Shown: positions 34,622 through 45,594, counted from the stretch's first letter. The stretch is DNA of 64,000 nt from Thiothrix nivea DSM 5205 (GCF_000260135.1 NZ_JH651384.1:3252001-3316000); one strand, 5' to 3'. Notes: a model not told the origin generated them from the letters alone. A program made the numbers and translations.

Positions 34622-35572
34622 TTATTCCAGGCAGCGCTGGAAAGCATCGGCAGCGTTTTGCAGCAGCTTTACATAGGTGGTGTCGTCCAGCGGCAGTTGC
34701 ATTCCCAGCGGATCCAGTTGCCCGATGTGGATAGCCGTGCCTTCAACCAGTGTCTTGACCAGCGCCGGTGAGAACTGGGGTTCCTGAAATAGGCAGACCG
34801 CCTGCTTTCCTTCGATAATGTTGCGGATGTCCTGCACATGGCGCGCGCCCGGCAGGCGGCCTGCGTCCAGCGTTACCGCGCTGGCGAAGTTCAGCCCGTA
34901 GTGGGTGTCGAAATGTTGCCAGGCATCATGAAAGCTCAGATAAGGGCGGTTAGCGTAAGGTGCCAGTTGCTGGCGGATGCGGGCGTCAGCCGTTTCAATC
35001 TGCTGGATAAGCTGTGCCGTATTGGCCTGATATTGGTCGGCATGGGCAGGGTCTAGTGTACTCAATGTATTACTGATTGCCCGGCTCATGGTAATGGCAT
35101 TTTGTGGGTTTAGCCACAGGTGCAGGTCTTCGGTGTGTGTGTCGCTGTGGTCTGTGTCGTCGTGTCCGCTGTCGGTGGGTTCGTCTGTATGACTCGAACG
35201 GGCGTGCAAGTGGTGGATGCCGTCGGCGTTGCCCAGGTCAATGACTTGCGTGCTGGCGGGCAGGTTGGCCAGTGGTTTGTCGAGAAAGGTTTCCAACCCG
35301 CTGCCGATGCGGAACACGGCCCTGGCGTTTTCCAGGGTGCGCATGTCGGAAGGTTTGAGCGCGTAATGGTGAGGGGATGCACCATCCGGCAGCAGTTGGC
35401 GGATGTCCAGCAGGCTGTTATTGCCGCCTGCAATGGCGTATACCAGCGCCTGGATGGGTTTGATGGTGCTGACGATCAGGGGCTTGGCGTTTGGCTCTTG
35501 CTGGCAGGATTGTAAAACGGGTAAGCAAAACAGCAGGAAAATCGTTAAAATACGGAACATTTTTTTACTCAT
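34622..35572 (-). CDS. znuA: Zinc ABC transporter substrate-binding protein
   Basis: A 316-residue ZnuA of the cluster A-I binding proteins. The signal has a lipobox-like LQSC (Cys23), suggesting a lipoprotein. The His/Asp-rich loop ([19 protein letters not shown], about 126-146) is typical of zinc-specific members, and metal-ligand segments [18 protein letters not shown] and SFHDAWQHF are present. It is divergent from znuC with only 15 bp between start codons. Confidence 0.93.
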   Translation of the reverse strand: MSKKMFRILTIFLLFCLPVLQSCQQEPNAKPLIVSTIKPIQALVYAIAGGNNSLLDIRQLLPDGASPHHYALKPSDMRTLENARAVFRIGSGLETFLDKPLANLPASTQVIDLGNADGIHHLHARSSHTDEPTDSGHDDTDHSDTHTEDLHLWLNPQNAITMSRAISNTLSTLDPAHADQYQANTAQLIQQIETADARIRQQLAPYANRPYLSFHDAWQHFDTHYGLNFASAVTLDAGRLPGARHVQDIRNIIEGKQAVCLFQEPQFSPALVKTLVEGTAIHIGQLDPLGMQLPLDDTTYVKLLQNAADAFQRCLE

Positions 35573-35587
35573 ACAGTTTGGCGGAGC

Positions 35588-36361
35588 ATGTCCACCCCAT
35601 TATTGGCAAAACTGGAAAACATTGGTTTGCGTTCAGGGCAACGTGAGATTCTGCACGATGTCAGCCTGGAAGTGTACCCGCAAAGCATCCTCACCCTGAT
35701 TGGCCCCAATGGCGCGGGTAAATCCACCGCACTGAAAGTGCTGTTGGGTTTGCAGAAGCCCGACCGTGGCACAGTGTGGCGGATGCCCGGTTTGCGGGTG
35801 GGTTATGTGCCACAGAAGTTCCACCTTGACCGCTTGCTGCCACTGACGGTGGAACGTTTCATCGGCTTGAAGCTGCATCGTCATGATGCTGTGGCTGTGC
35901 GTGAGCGTGTTGCCGAAGTAGGGGTGGAAAGCTTGCTGGGACAGGCGGTGCAATCCCTTTCCGGCGGTGAGTTGCAGCGGGTGTTACTGGCACGCGCTTT
36001 GCTCAATGAGCCGCATTTGCTGGTGCTGGATGAGCCGGGGCAGGGTGTGGATGTTTCCGGCCTGAGTGAGCTTTACCAGTTGATCAACCGTCTGAAACAG
36101 GAACATGGCTATGGGGTGTTGATGGTATCCCACGACCTGCATCTGGTGATGGCGGCGGCTGACCAGGTGCTGTGCCTGAACCAGCACATCTGTTGTTCGG
36201 GTCAGCCGGAAGCTGTATCACGCCACCCGGAATACCTGCGCCTGTTTGGCGGTTTGCGGACTGCTGGTCTGGCGGTCTATACCCACCATCATGATCATCA
36301 GCACGATATGCACGGTTGCATCCTGCCATTGGGCGGCAGCAAGGGGAATGGGCATGGATGA
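35588..36361 (+). CDS. znuC: Zinc ABC transporter ATP-binding protein
   Basis: A 257-residue ABC ATPase with Walker A GPNGAGKS, signature LSGGELQR and Walker B LLVLDEP. The C-terminus is His-rich (THHHDHQHD), as is common in ZnuC. It provides energy for the ZnuB permease. The znuB start overlaps its end by 8 bp. Confidence 0.94.
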   Translation: MSTPLLAKLENIGLRSGQREILHDVSLEVYPQSILTLIGPNGAGKSTALKVLLGLQKPDRGTVWRMPGLRVGYVPQKFHLDRLLPLTVERFIGLKLHRHDAVAVRERVAEVGVESLLGQAVQSLSGGELQRVLLARALLNEPHLLVLDEPGQGVDVSGLSELYQLINRLKQEHGYGVLMVSHDLHLVMAAADQVLCLNQHICCSGQPEAVSRHPEYLRLFGGLRTAGLAVYTHHHDHQHDMHGCILPLGGSKGNGHG

Positions 36362-37142
36362 CTTTATCCTGCGGGCATTGCTGGCCGGGATGGCGGTGGT
36401 GCTGATGGGGGGCGTGCTGGGCGTGTTCCTGTTGTGGCGGCGGATGGCGTATTTTGGCGATACCTTGTCGCATTCGGCCTTGCTCGGCGTGGCGCTTGGT
36501 TTCCTGACGGGTATGAGCCTGAACCTGTGGGTGATGCTGGTTTGTGTGGTGGTGGCGTTGTTGATGCTGTACGTGCAGCGTAATCCGGCGCTGGGTACGG
36601 ATACCCTCTTGGGCATTATCGGTCATGGCGCGTTGGCGTTGGGGACAGTTGCGCTGGCTTTCCTGCCGGATGTCAGGGTTGATCTGATGGCTTACCTGTT
36701 TGGTGATATTCTGGCCGTAACCCGGCTGGATGTTGCTTTGACCTGGGGTCTGGCGGTGCTGGTGCTGGCGGTGCTGGGGTGGCTGTGGCGGCCTTTGTTG
36801 TCTCTGAGTGTCCATGCCGAGTTGGCGCAGGTGGAAGGGGTCAATGTCGGCTGGGTCAGTACGGCTTACATGTTGCTGGTTGCCTTGATGGTGGCGGTGG
36901 CGATGAAAGTGGTGGGTGTGTTGTTGCTGACGGCGTTGTTGATTATCCCGGCGGCCACTGCGCGGCGGTTTGCCCACACGCCTGAACAAATGGCCGTGTT
37001 GGCGGTGGTGGCGGGTTTGTTGGCCTTGCTGGCGGGGATGGGTGTTTCGTTGCAACTGGATACGCCGACTGGCCCCAGCATCGTGGTGTCAGCCAGTTTA
37101 TTGTTCATTTTGGTGCAAGCCTTGCCGCAACGTGGTGCCTGA
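36354..37142 (+). CDS. znuB: Zinc ABC transporter permease
   Basis: A 262-residue membrane protein of the ABC-3 family with seven or eight helices and the conserved [16 protein letters not shown]-like segment (here [15 protein letters not shown]). The start at 36354 has AAGGGG eight bases upstream; the open frame extends further but into the znuC end. Confidence 0.93.
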   Translation: MDDFILRALLAGMAVVLMGGVLGVFLLWRRMAYFGDTLSHSALLGVALGFLTGMSLNLWVMLVCVVVALLMLYVQRNPALGTDTLLGIIGHGALALGTVALAFLPDVRVDLMAYLFGDILAVTRLDVALTWGLAVLVLAVLGWLWRPLLSLSVHAELAQVEGVNVGWVSTAYMLLVALMVAVAMKVVGVLLLTALLIIPAATARRFAHTPEQMAVLAVVAGLLALLAGMGVSLQLDTPTGPSIVVSASLLFILVQALPQRGA

Positions 37143-37226
37143 GCAGTATCGTTAGGCAAAAATTGATTGTGCGCCGCACAATAAAGTGCTACAACGTGGT
37201 GCTTAGGGTTCTCCCTAAGTGTTTAA

Positions 37227-37769
<543 letters not shown>

Positions 37770-37830
37770 GCGTACTGAAATATTGTTATTTTGATACTGG
37801 TTAATGTTATCTTGTCTTTTGGATTGATAA

Positions 37831-38118
<288 letters not shown>

Positions 38119-38148
38119 GGAAAGCCGTTGGCCTAAGGGTATGCGACT

Positions 38149-38170
38149 GACGCCCGCTGATGCGGGCGTC
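38149..38170. terminator. Hairpin between the ferredoxin and META-domain genes
   Basis: GACGCCCGC and GCGGGCGTC are perfect 9-base arms around TGAT, in the gap between two convergent genes. No U-tract is seen on either side, so it may act as a weak or protein-dependent bidirectional terminator. Confidence 0.45.
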
Positions 38171-38191
38171 GTTGCGTCTGGAGGGCAGAAG

Positions 38192-38650
38192 CTATTTTCT
38201 GCTGCTAACCGGTTTGGCGGCGGTGAATACCATCAGGATTTTGCGGTTAGTGTCGAGCAGGTGAAGTTGTTCACGGGTCACCGCATACAGGCCGGCTTTA
38301 CCCAATTGTTCCAGATAGTGTTGTTCCAGTTGGCCACGCCCGTCTGCGCAAGCCATCTTGGTCGCGCCGAGTTGGTCTGTGCTGAATACACCGTCGCTGC
38401 TGGCAGTGTAGTTGCCAAAATAACGGTTGCAGCCGCCATTACCGCCGATACGGCTAGTATCGAAACTGAGGGTCGGTGCATTTTCCGGGCCGACCGCTTG
38501 GCCATCGAGGGTTTTCAGGTTCCACTGCGTACTGACCAGGCTCATGGCCGGTTCGGTATCCCTGGATTCGAGTGTGCAGGCCGAGACGATAGCGAGTATC
38601 GCCAATACAGCTACGATTTGTGCTGCAAATGAAGCAAAAAATGCTTTCAT
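38192..38650 (-). CDS. META-domain (HslJ-like) lipoprotein
   Basis: A 152-residue protein with a lipobox (IVSAC, Cys25) and one META domain: TQWNLKTLDGQAV at its start and GGNGGCNRYFGNYT in the middle, as in HslJ. META proteins sit in the envelope and are linked to stress or antibiotic tolerance; the activity is unknown. Confidence 0.85.
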   Translation of the reverse strand: MKAFFASFAAQIVAVLAILAIVSACTLESRDTEPAMSLVSTQWNLKTLDGQAVGPENAPTLSFDTSRIGGNGGCNRYFGNYTASSDGVFSTDQLGATKMACADGRGQLEQHYLEQLGKAGLYAVTREQLHLLDTNRKILMVFTAAKPVSSRK

Positions 38651-38804
38651 GGTTGCATGGCTCCCTGTGATCTATTGTTATTGTTTATTGAGTGATGAGT
38701 TTGCAAAAAGTTTCATCTATAACCCTTAATAATGCACCTATAGGACAGCCCGGCGCAAACTGGGCTGATGAGTTGTATGATGGCCTGATTTGAGGATCGA
38801 TGTC

Positions 38805-39305
38805 ATGGGCAAGAACCCTCGGGAAATACTGGGGCAATTACTGGATGGAAGCAAAACCCTGCAACTGGCAACGCTGGACGCAGAGGGGGAGCCTTCGATC
38901 AGTTATGCGCCATTTGTGCTGGATGCAGCAGGCAATTTCTACATTTTCGTCAGTGGCCTTTCCAGCCACACGCAGGAAATCCTGCGCCATCCGCAGGTGG
39001 CGGTGCTGGTGATTGCGGATGAGCAGGATGCACGGCAGATTTTCGCCCGCACCCGCGCCACCTACCGTTGTGTGGCGGAAACGGTGGTGCGGGAAGATGC
39101 TGCTTTTCCACCGATTCTGGATGCGATGGAAGCACGTTTCGGTAGTGTGGTCGGAGTGCTGCGCGGGTTGGGGGATTTTGTGCTGTTCCGGCTGAAACCA
39201 CAGTCGGGGCGGTTTGTGATGGGTTTCGGGCAGGCGTTTGTGCTGGCGGGCGAAGGCTTGCGCGATTTCGGGCACATCGGGCCGGATCAGTTACAACAAG
39301 GATAA
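38805..39305 (+). CDS. Pyridoxamine-oxidase-fold protein (HugZ-like)
   Basis: A 166-residue split-barrel flavin/haem-binding fold, with LATLDAEGEPSISYAPFVLD at the N-terminus and the dimer-barrel LVIADEQDARQIFARTRATY. HugZ-type members bind or degrade haem. The start at 38805 follows GAGG by nine bases. Confidence 0.8.
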   Translation: MGKNPREILGQLLDGSKTLQLATLDAEGEPSISYAPFVLDAAGNFYIFVSGLSSHTQEILRHPQVAVLVIADEQDARQIFARTRATYRCVAETVVREDAAFPPILDAMEARFGSVVGVLRGLGDFVLFRLKPQSGRFVMGFGQAFVLAGEGLRDFGHIGPDQLQQG

Positions 39306-39308
39306 TGC

Positions 39309-40073
39309 ATGTTGGTTTTCAAAAAGCTGGTCGGCGGCATGATGATGCCGTTGTCGCTGACTTTGTTGCTATTTCTTTGCGGGCTGTTGTTTCTCTGGTT
39401 CACGCGCAGGCATAAAACCGGCAAGGTGTTGGTGACAGCAGGTATGCTGTTATTTCTGGCGCAGGTTTACGGTTGGGGTTTTGAACCGGCGCTCAAATCG
39501 CTGGAGCGCGAGATTCCGCCGGTTGCGGCTGTGCCTGCCGGTGGTGGTTATCACTGGGTCGTGGTATTGGGTGGCGGCTCATATTCAGACCAAGCCATTC
39601 CTTTGTATTTGCGCTTGAGTAAGGATTCGTTGGCTCGGTTGGTAGAGGGTGTGCGCCTGTACCGGCAACTGCGCGGAGCAAAACTGCTGGTATCGGGTGG
39701 GCAAGTATTTGGTTTTGGTTCTGATGCCGAGGCCATGCGTGATCTGGCGGTGCAGTTAGGGGTGAACCCGGCGGATATTGTGACTGACACGGCATCGCAG
39801 GATACCGAAGCGCAGGCCGTTATCGTCCGCAAGGTGGTTGGTGACGCCCCGGTGCTGCTGGTGACCTCGGCTTCGCACATGCCGCGCTCAGTTAGCCTGT
39901 TCCGCAAGGCTGGGGTGGAAGTGCTGCCAGCGCCTACGTATTTCATGGCGCAGAGTAATGAGGCTTTCAGCCCCACCGACTTGTTCCCCAGCGTTGACGG
40001 GTTCAGCGAAGCGCAGCGGGTGGTGCATGAGTGGATGGGGATCATTTGGGCGAAGTTGCGCGGGGTTATGTAG
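39309..40073 (+). CDS. YdcF/ElyC-family envelope protein
   Basis: A 254-residue protein with two N-terminal membrane helices (about 10-60) and a DUF218 domain: VVLGGGSYSD, then LLVSGGQVFGFGSDAEAM and VTSASHMPRS. ElyC of E. coli has this layout and affects lipid-carrier use in peptidoglycan synthesis. It ends immediately before trmO. Confidence 0.85.
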   Translation: MLVFKKLVGGMMMPLSLTLLLFLCGLLFLWFTRRHKTGKVLVTAGMLLFLAQVYGWGFEPALKSLEREIPPVAAVPAGGGYHWVVVLGGGSYSDQAIPLYLRLSKDSLARLVEGVRLYRQLRGAKLLVSGGQVFGFGSDAEAMRDLAVQLGVNPADIVTDTASQDTEAQAVIVRKVVGDAPVLLVTSASHMPRSVSLFRKAGVEVLPAPTYFMAQSNEAFSPTDLFPSVDGFSEAQRVVHEWMGIIWAKLRGVM

Positions 40074-40790
40074 ATGAATTCACTAACCCCCCCAGTTCCC
40101 CCCATCGGCATTATCTCCTCCCCCTACAAAGAAAAATTCGGCATCCCCCGTCAGCCCGGTTTGGTCACGGCAGCCCATGCCACCCTTACCCTACTGCCCC
40201 CCTACAACCAGCCTGAAACCGTGCGTGGCCTGGAAGGCTTCTCCCACGTTTGGGTCATCTTCGTCTTCCACGCTACCCAGCAGCAAGGTTGGAAGCCCAC
40301 CGTGCGCCCGCCGCGTCTCGGCGGCAATGCCCGCATGGGCGTATTCGCCACCCGTTCCACCTTCCGCCCCAACCCCATCGGCCTGAGCGTGGCCGAGCTG
40401 CGCGGGATTCAGGTGCAAGGCAACAACATCACGCTCGAACTCGGCGGCGCAGATCTGCTGGATGGCACGCCAGTGCTGGATATTAAGCCCTATCTTCCGT
40501 ATGCTGACGCCATTCCTGACGCCCGCGCAGGTTTTGCGCCGGAAGCGCCCGCCGCGCCACTGAGCGTGCATTTTTCCGCGCTGTCTGATGAACAGTGCAG
40601 GCAAAAACAGACGCGGTTGAACACCGATGTGCGCCAGCTGGTTGAACAGATTTTACGGCAAGACCCGCGCCCGTCCTATCAGCAGGGGCAACAGGAGGGG
40701 CGAGTCTACGCCATGCGTCTATATGATTTCGACCTGCGTTGGCGTTACACCACAGACGGTATCGAAGTGCTGGAACTGGCTGATAGTTAA
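40074..40790 (+). CDS. trmO: tRNA (t6A37) N6-methyltransferase TrmO
   Basis: A 238-residue protein of the TsaA/YaeB family, with PIGIISSPYKEKFGIPRQPG, FSHVWVIFVFH and STFRPNPIGLSV. It methylates t6A at position 37 of threonine tRNAs with a SAM-binding beta-barrel. Length is that of the E. coli enzyme. No space separates it from the upstream gene. Confidence 0.93.
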   Translation: MNSLTPPVPPIGIISSPYKEKFGIPRQPGLVTAAHATLTLLPPYNQPETVRGLEGFSHVWVIFVFHATQQQGWKPTVRPPRLGGNARMGVFATRSTFRPNPIGLSVAELRGIQVQGNNITLELGGADLLDGTPVLDIKPYLPYADAIPDARAGFAPEAPAAPLSVHFSALSDEQCRQKQTRLNTDVRQLVEQILRQDPRPSYQQGQQEGRVYAMRLYDFDLRWRYTTDGIEVLELADS

Positions 40791-40809
40791 AAACCACAAC
40801 GAATCCACT

Positions 40810-42294
40810 ATGTTGAAAAGATTTCTGATAACAATAGGGCTATGCGCCTGCATCGGGCTGGTAGAGGCGGCAACCGTGGCGCAACCGGCAGTGCCCGCGC
40901 GCCCCGCTCCCCAGCCTGCTGAGCTGGCCTTGGTTCGCCACACCCAAACCCTCGATCTGCCGGAAAACATTACGGCGCTGATGCAGCAGTACAAGATTCC
41001 GGTGGAAAACCTCAGTGTTTACATTCGCGACCTTAACGCTGATGTGCCGATGGTGGTGCATAATGACAAAGTGCCGCGCAACCCCGCCTCCACCATGAAA
41101 CTGGTCACGACCTGGACGGCGCTCAAGCGGCTCGGCCCCGCTTATACGTGGAAAACCGAAAGCTGGTTGCGTGGTGAGCTGAAAGACGGCGTGCTTAACG
41201 GCGACCTGATCCTCAAGGGCTACGGTGACCCGTTCCTGACGGACGAATCCTTCTGGCAACTGTTACACGACCTGCAACTCAAGGGGCTGAAAGAGGTGCG
41301 TGGCAACCTGATCGTGGACAACAGCTATTTCAGCCTCCCCGACTACAATCCGGCGGATTTCGACAATGAGCCGACCCGTGTCTACAACGCCCCGCCTTCC
41401 GCGCTGATGTTCAATTTCCAGGCCAGCCGCTTTCTGTTTGAGGCGGACAGCAGCACCGGCAAGGTGGGGATTACGCCATTCCCGCTGATCCCCGGTCTGC
41501 AACTGGAAAACAGCATGGTGTTGTCGAAAGGCAAGTGCAGCAAGGCGCATTACCGCCCCGACTTTGAGCCGGATGGTGCTGCAATTCGGGTTAAAGGCGC
41601 GTATTCGGCGGATTGTGGGAAAAACTTCGTGCTGAGGGTCATGTCCACGCCTGAGCAGCACGTATTCAATGCTTTCCGCGATATGTGGCGTTCCTTGGGC
41701 GGCGTGTTCAATGGCAAGCTGCAAACCGGGCAGGTACGGGAGGGCGATGTGCTGCTGGACACGCACGAGTCACGCACGCTGGGCGAGCAAATCCGTTTCG
41801 TAAACAAGTGGAGCAACAATGTGATGGCGCGGCAAATGCTGCTGACCGTTGGTGCTGCGCTGGGTGGCGCGCCTGCAACGCTGGACAAGGGGCGCATTGC
41901 GATTGCCGGTTTGTTGCACGAGGAGGGCATTGATTACAGTGGCATGATTGTGGATAACGGCTCCGGCCTTTCCCGCCATGCGCGCCTGACCGCCCGCCAG
42001 TTGGGTGAGTTGCTGGAAGCGGCCTGGCGTGACCCGTATATGCCAGAGTTCATGGCCTCCATGCCCTTGCTGGGCGAGGATGGCACATTGGCAGGGCGTT
42101 TCAAGGGCGATGACCTGAAAGGGCGCAGCCATATGAAAACCGGCACGCTCAATGATGCCACCGCCATTGCCGGTTACATGCTGACCCGCAGTGGTAAACG
42201 CCTGATTGTGGTGTTGCAGCATAATGGCAGGGAAGCCCAGGGCAGTGGGCGCAGGTTGCAGGATGCGATCCTGAAATGGGCGTTTGAGCAGTAG
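40810..42294 (+). CDS. dacB: D-alanyl-D-alanine carboxypeptidase/endopeptidase (PBP4)
   Basis: A 494-residue periplasmic class-C penicillin-binding protein. A signal peptide (about 1-21) is followed by the SxxK motif STMK (94-97), the SNN motif in NKWSNNVMARQ, and KTG in HMKTGTLND. It trims and cleaves peptidoglycan peptides. The longer open frame upstream runs antisense-free through trmO in another frame and is not used; the ATG at 40810 gives a proper signal peptide. Confidence 0.94.
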   Translation: MLKRFLITIGLCACIGLVEAATVAQPAVPARPAPQPAELALVRHTQTLDLPENITALMQQYKIPVENLSVYIRDLNADVPMVVHNDKVPRNPASTMKLVTTWTALKRLGPAYTWKTESWLRGELKDGVLNGDLILKGYGDPFLTDESFWQLLHDLQLKGLKEVRGNLIVDNSYFSLPDYNPADFDNEPTRVYNAPPSALMFNFQASRFLFEADSSTGKVGITPFPLIPGLQLENSMVLSKGKCSKAHYRPDFEPDGAAIRVKGAYSADCGKNFVLRVMSTPEQHVFNAFRDMWRSLGGVFNGKLQTGQVREGDVLLDTHESRTLGEQIRFVNKWSNNVMARQMLLTVGAALGGAPATLDKGRIAIAGLLHEEGIDYSGMIVDNGSGLSRHARLTARQLGELLEAAWRDPYMPEFMASMPLLGEDGTLAGRFKGDDLKGRSHMKTGTLNDATAIAGYMLTRSGKRLIVVLQHNGREAQGSGRRLQDAILKWAFEQ

Positions 42295-44645
42295 TGTTGC
42301 GGTTATGCTGCCTTGCTCTGTGTGCTATTTTGCTGGCTACCCCGGCCATGGCAAGGCAGGAACCATTGGTGTTGCCTGCATCTTTAGGAACAGAGAGCCT
42401 TTCTGCTAGCCCCTATGCCGAATTCCTTGAGGATTCCACCCGGCAATTGTCTCTGGAACAGGTCGCTTCTCCCCTCTATGCCAACCAGTTTCAGACCAAC
42501 ACGAGTGGCAATGCGCTGAATTTCGGACGTACCCGTTCGGCTTGGTGGGTGCGTTTCAGCGTGGTCAATACGTCCCCATCCAGCCAGCAATGGTATATGT
42601 TGCTGGATGCCTTGCTGGGGGATGAGTTTGCCCTCTATATCCTGCCGGAAAAGGCGGATGTACGGCAGGAAAGTACCACGGTTACTGCTCAATACATCCA
42701 ATCGTTGGAGGGTTTTCGGCGGCGTGCCTGGGAAATGCACTTGCCGTCGGGGGAAACGTTCCAGGTATACATGCGGGCAACCAATGGGGATTCCATCCTG
42801 CGCCTGCCGGTTGAGTTCCTGTCAGCCGATGCCATGCTGATGCGCAGCAATCACAATCACCTGCTACTGGGTGGTTTGTATGTGGCGATGTTATTGCTGG
42901 CGACTTATCAGTTGCTGATGTTTGTGAGCCTGCGTGAATCCAGTTATCTGTTTCTGGCGACCCATATTCTGGCGATGTTTGCCACGATTCACCGTACCAA
43001 TCCGGTTTTTTCTCATCTGGCATTTTTAAGTGATACGGGGTCTTACTTCTTTACTGCACCGACCTTTATTGCCATTGCTTCGTTCTTGTTGTTTAGCCGC
43101 CAGATTCTGGATTTGCCCCGCAATAATCCCCGCTTGAGTCGGGTTTATCTGTTATCAGCCGTGGTTTGTATGGCCATGATTGCCATCACCGGGGCCATTC
43201 CGGGAGGATCGGTGCTGCCCAGCTGGTTAGGTTTGGGGTTATATCTGTTGGAAATTCCGGTCAGTTTGTGGCTGGCGTTTCGAGGCAACAGGATTGCGTT
43301 GTATTTTGGTGTGTTGCATGTCATTGCCTTGTTTACGCAAGCCTGGAACTGGTGGCATGTGGTTTTTAGTGCGCAGGTTTGGGATACCTCGCAAGACCTG
43401 TACATGGGCTTGATCAGCCTGCAACTGATTTTCCCGGTATCGTGGTTGCAGGCTTTGCGTGTGCGTTTTCTACGCGAACAGGTCAAGCAGGCGGCGGCAG
43501 AACACAAGGCTAAAGACGAATTCTTGGCCGTCATGAGCCATGAATTGCGCACGCCTTTACATGCCATTGTTGGTTTGACCGGGTTGTTGCGGCTGGGTTC
43601 ACAGGCGGAAAAGCAGGGTGAATACCTGGAGCGCTTGCATACTGCCGCCCAGCACCAGTTGCATCTGGTAGGCAATATCCTCGATATGGCGAAAGCTGCC
43701 AGCCATACCCTGCAACTGGACTGTCGGCCTTTCCGGCTGGATCTTGCCATCCACTCGCTGCTTGCCATGGTGCAGCAGGCCGCGTGCCAGAAAGGGCTGG
43801 AGCTTGTCCTGCAACTGGACGGGCTGGAAGGTGTGACGCTGCTGGGTGACAGGCTCAGATTGACGCAGGTGCTGATGAACCTGCTGGGGAATGCAGTCAA
43901 GTACACCCGCTACGGTTACGTTACCCTGACGGTTGTGGTCAGCCCGGTGTCTGACGGGCGCTGCCGGGTACGCTTCGTGGTGGCGGATACCGGTATCGGC
44001 ATCCCGCCGGACAAGCTGGGACACTTGTTTGAACCGTTTTCGCAGGTCGCCGGGCAGGCGGTGCTGCAACAGGGCGGGGTCGGCTTGGGGCTTGCGATCA
44101 GCAGGCAACTGGTGGAAGCCATGGGGGGCGCATTGACGGTGGCCAGCCAGCCGGGCGAAGGCAGCGAGTTTGCCTGTGAAATCACCTTTGCAGTGCCTGA
44201 GGCGGGGCTGGAAACTGCCTCGGAGGCCATGACACAACACGCCTTGCCGCCGGGTTTGCGGGTGTTGCTGGTGGATGATTCAGAAATCAACCGTTTCGTA
44301 GGCGTGGAAATGCTGCACAATCTGGGGGTGGAGGATGTGGAGCTCGCTCCGGATGGGGAGGCTGCCATCCTGCAACTCCAGCAGCAGGATTTCGATGTGG
44401 TGCTGCTGGACATCAGTATGCCGGGGATCGATGGCTTTGCGGTGACGCGCTGGGTGCGTCGTCATGGGCGTGATCCTCAGGTTCCGGTCGTCGCCCTGAG
44501 CGCGCATGTGTTGCCGGGTGTGCAGCAGGAGGGCATGGCGGCGGGGATGGATGCATTTCTGGGCAAGCCGTTTGAGTACGCTGAACTGGTGGTGGCAATC
44601 CTGGGCGTGTTGTCAGGTGGGCGGGGGGATAACGAGGGTCGATAG
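42294..44645 (+). CDS. Hybrid histidine kinase with 7TMR-DISM sensor
   Basis: A 783-residue membrane sensor. A signal peptide is followed by a periplasmic 7TMR-DISMED2-type domain (about 25-175), seven membrane helices (185-390), HisKA with MSHELRTPLHAI (His416), HATPase with NLLGNAVKYT and DTGIGIPPDKLG, then a receiver domain with Asp706 in VVLLDISMPG. The GTG start overlaps the dacB stop by one base. As a hybrid kinase it needs an Hpt partner, which is supplied by the next gene on the other strand. Confidence 0.92.
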   Translation: MLRLCCLALCAILLATPAMARQEPLVLPASLGTESLSASPYAEFLEDSTRQLSLEQVASPLYANQFQTNTSGNALNFGRTRSAWWVRFSVVNTSPSSQQWYMLLDALLGDEFALYILPEKADVRQESTTVTAQYIQSLEGFRRRAWEMHLPSGETFQVYMRATNGDSILRLPVEFLSADAMLMRSNHNHLLLGGLYVAMLLLATYQLLMFVSLRESSYLFLATHILAMFATIHRTNPVFSHLAFLSDTGSYFFTAPTFIAIASFLLFSRQILDLPRNNPRLSRVYLLSAVVCMAMIAITGAIPGGSVLPSWLGLGLYLLEIPVSLWLAFRGNRIALYFGVLHVIALFTQAWNWWHVVFSAQVWDTSQDLYMGLISLQLIFPVSWLQALRVRFLREQVKQAAAEHKAKDEFLAVMSHELRTPLHAIVGLTGLLRLGSQAEKQGEYLERLHTAAQHQLHLVGNILDMAKAASHTLQLDCRPFRLDLAIHSLLAMVQQAACQKGLELVLQLDGLEGVTLLGDRLRLTQVLMNLLGNAVKYTRYGYVTLTVVVSPVSDGRCRVRFVVADTGIGIPPDKLGHLFEPFSQVAGQAVLQQGGVGLGLAISRQLVEAMGGALTVASQPGEGSEFACEITFAVPEAGLETASEAMTQHALPPGLRVLLVDDSEINRFVGVEMLHNLGVEDVELAPDGEAAILQLQQQDFDVVLLDISMPGIDGFAVTRWVRRHGRDPQVPVVALSAHVLPGVQQEGMAAGMDAFLGKPFEYAELVVAILGVLSGGRGDNEGR

Positions 44646-44951
44646 CGCTTCCAACTGCTGCTGGCAGGTATCGGCAAGCGTGTTGCGGAAAGCCTCTGTC
44701 CTGGTTGCCGGGTTGGCGGCTTCGAGTTGCAGGAGCAGGGGCAGCATCGCATCCAACCCTAGCAGTTTGGCCACGGAGAGCAGTTTGTGCGCTTGCCGGG
44801 CAGCTGCTTGCCATTGCTGGTTTTGCAGCAGCGTGTCAAGAGTGGCGTAATCCCTGTTGAGTTCCGGGAGCATTTTGCGCATGAAGACGGACAGTTGCTG
44901 CGGGTTGAGTTTGTTACCCAGAGGCATGGTTGGCGTTGGCGTGTTGCTCAT
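44613..44951 (-). CDS. Hpt phosphotransfer protein
   Basis: A 112-residue helical protein with the Hpt-type segment QAHKLLSVAKLLGLDAML (phospho-His55). It would carry phosphate between the hybrid kinase receiver and the LuxR-type regulator upstream. The 3' end overlaps the kinase gene's 3' end by 33 bp in opposite orientation. The start at 44951 is chosen by fit to family length; no strong ribosome site is seen, but the regulator gene ends 11 bp upstream. Confidence 0.75.
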   Translation of the reverse strand: MSNTPTPTMPLGNKLNPQQLSVFMRKMLPELNRDYATLDTLLQNQQWQAAARQAHKLLSVAKLLGLDAMLPLLLQLEAANPATRTEAFRNTLADTCQQQLEALSTLVIPPPT

Positions 44952-44961
44952 GCTCCGGGAC

Positions 44962-45582
44962 TCAGGCCAGCAGGCCACGTTGGCGGGCAGCCTTGACGGC
45001 TTCGACCCGGTTTTTGGCTCCCAGGGCTTGGAAGATATTGTGCATGTGACGCTTGACTGTGCCTTCAGCCAGATTCAGTTCGAGGCTGATTTGTTTGTTG
45101 CTGTGTCCCTGTGCCAGCAGTTGCACGATGGTGTACTGGCGTTGGGTGAGCGATGATTTGACTTGGCAACCGGAAGGGATAGCCATGTTCTCCCATAGCT
45201 GGCTTGGCAGGTAGGTTTTGCCGCTGCTGACCAGTGAGATGGCATGTTGCAACTCTTCCGCGCAGAGCAGTTTGGGGATGTAACCCTTGATGCCAAGCTG
45301 GAAGGCGGACTGGATAACTTCAGGGGCGGTGGTCGCTGACAGGATGCATACCGCCAGTGCGGGGTGCGTTGCCGACAACTGTCTGATTTCATCTGGCCAG
45401 GGTTGGTAGCCGGGCATTCCCAGATCGAGCAGGGCCAGGTCAATGGGTTGCTGGTTCAGGATGCGGTGGACTTCATGCCAGTCGCCAGCCTGATGCCACT
45501 CGAAATGGGGGAACTGCGTGCTTATTAGCATGATCAGGCATTCCCTGAACATGGCATGGTCATCGGCCAGTAGCAATCTCAT
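44962..45582 (-). CDS. LuxR/NarL-type response regulator
   Basis: A 206-residue regulator with a receiver domain (LLLADDHAMFREC, phospho-Asp53 in ALLDLGMPG) and a C-terminal LuxR helix-turn-helix (about 142-200, SNKQISLELNLAEGTVKRH). It probably takes phosphate from the neighbouring Hpt protein and binds DNA. The outer-membrane gene 12 bp upstream is in the same direction. Confidence 0.92.
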   Translation of the reverse strand: MRLLLADDHAMFRECLIMLISTQFPHFEWHQAGDWHEVHRILNQQPIDLALLDLGMPGYQPWPDEIRQLSATHPALAVCILSATTAPEVIQSAFQLGIKGYIPKLLCAEELQHAISLVSSGKTYLPSQLWENMAIPSGCQVKSSLTQRQYTIVQLLAQGHSNKQISLELNLAEGTVKRHMHNIFQALGAKNRVEAVKAARQRGLLA

Positions 45583-45594
45583 TCACCTATCCCC

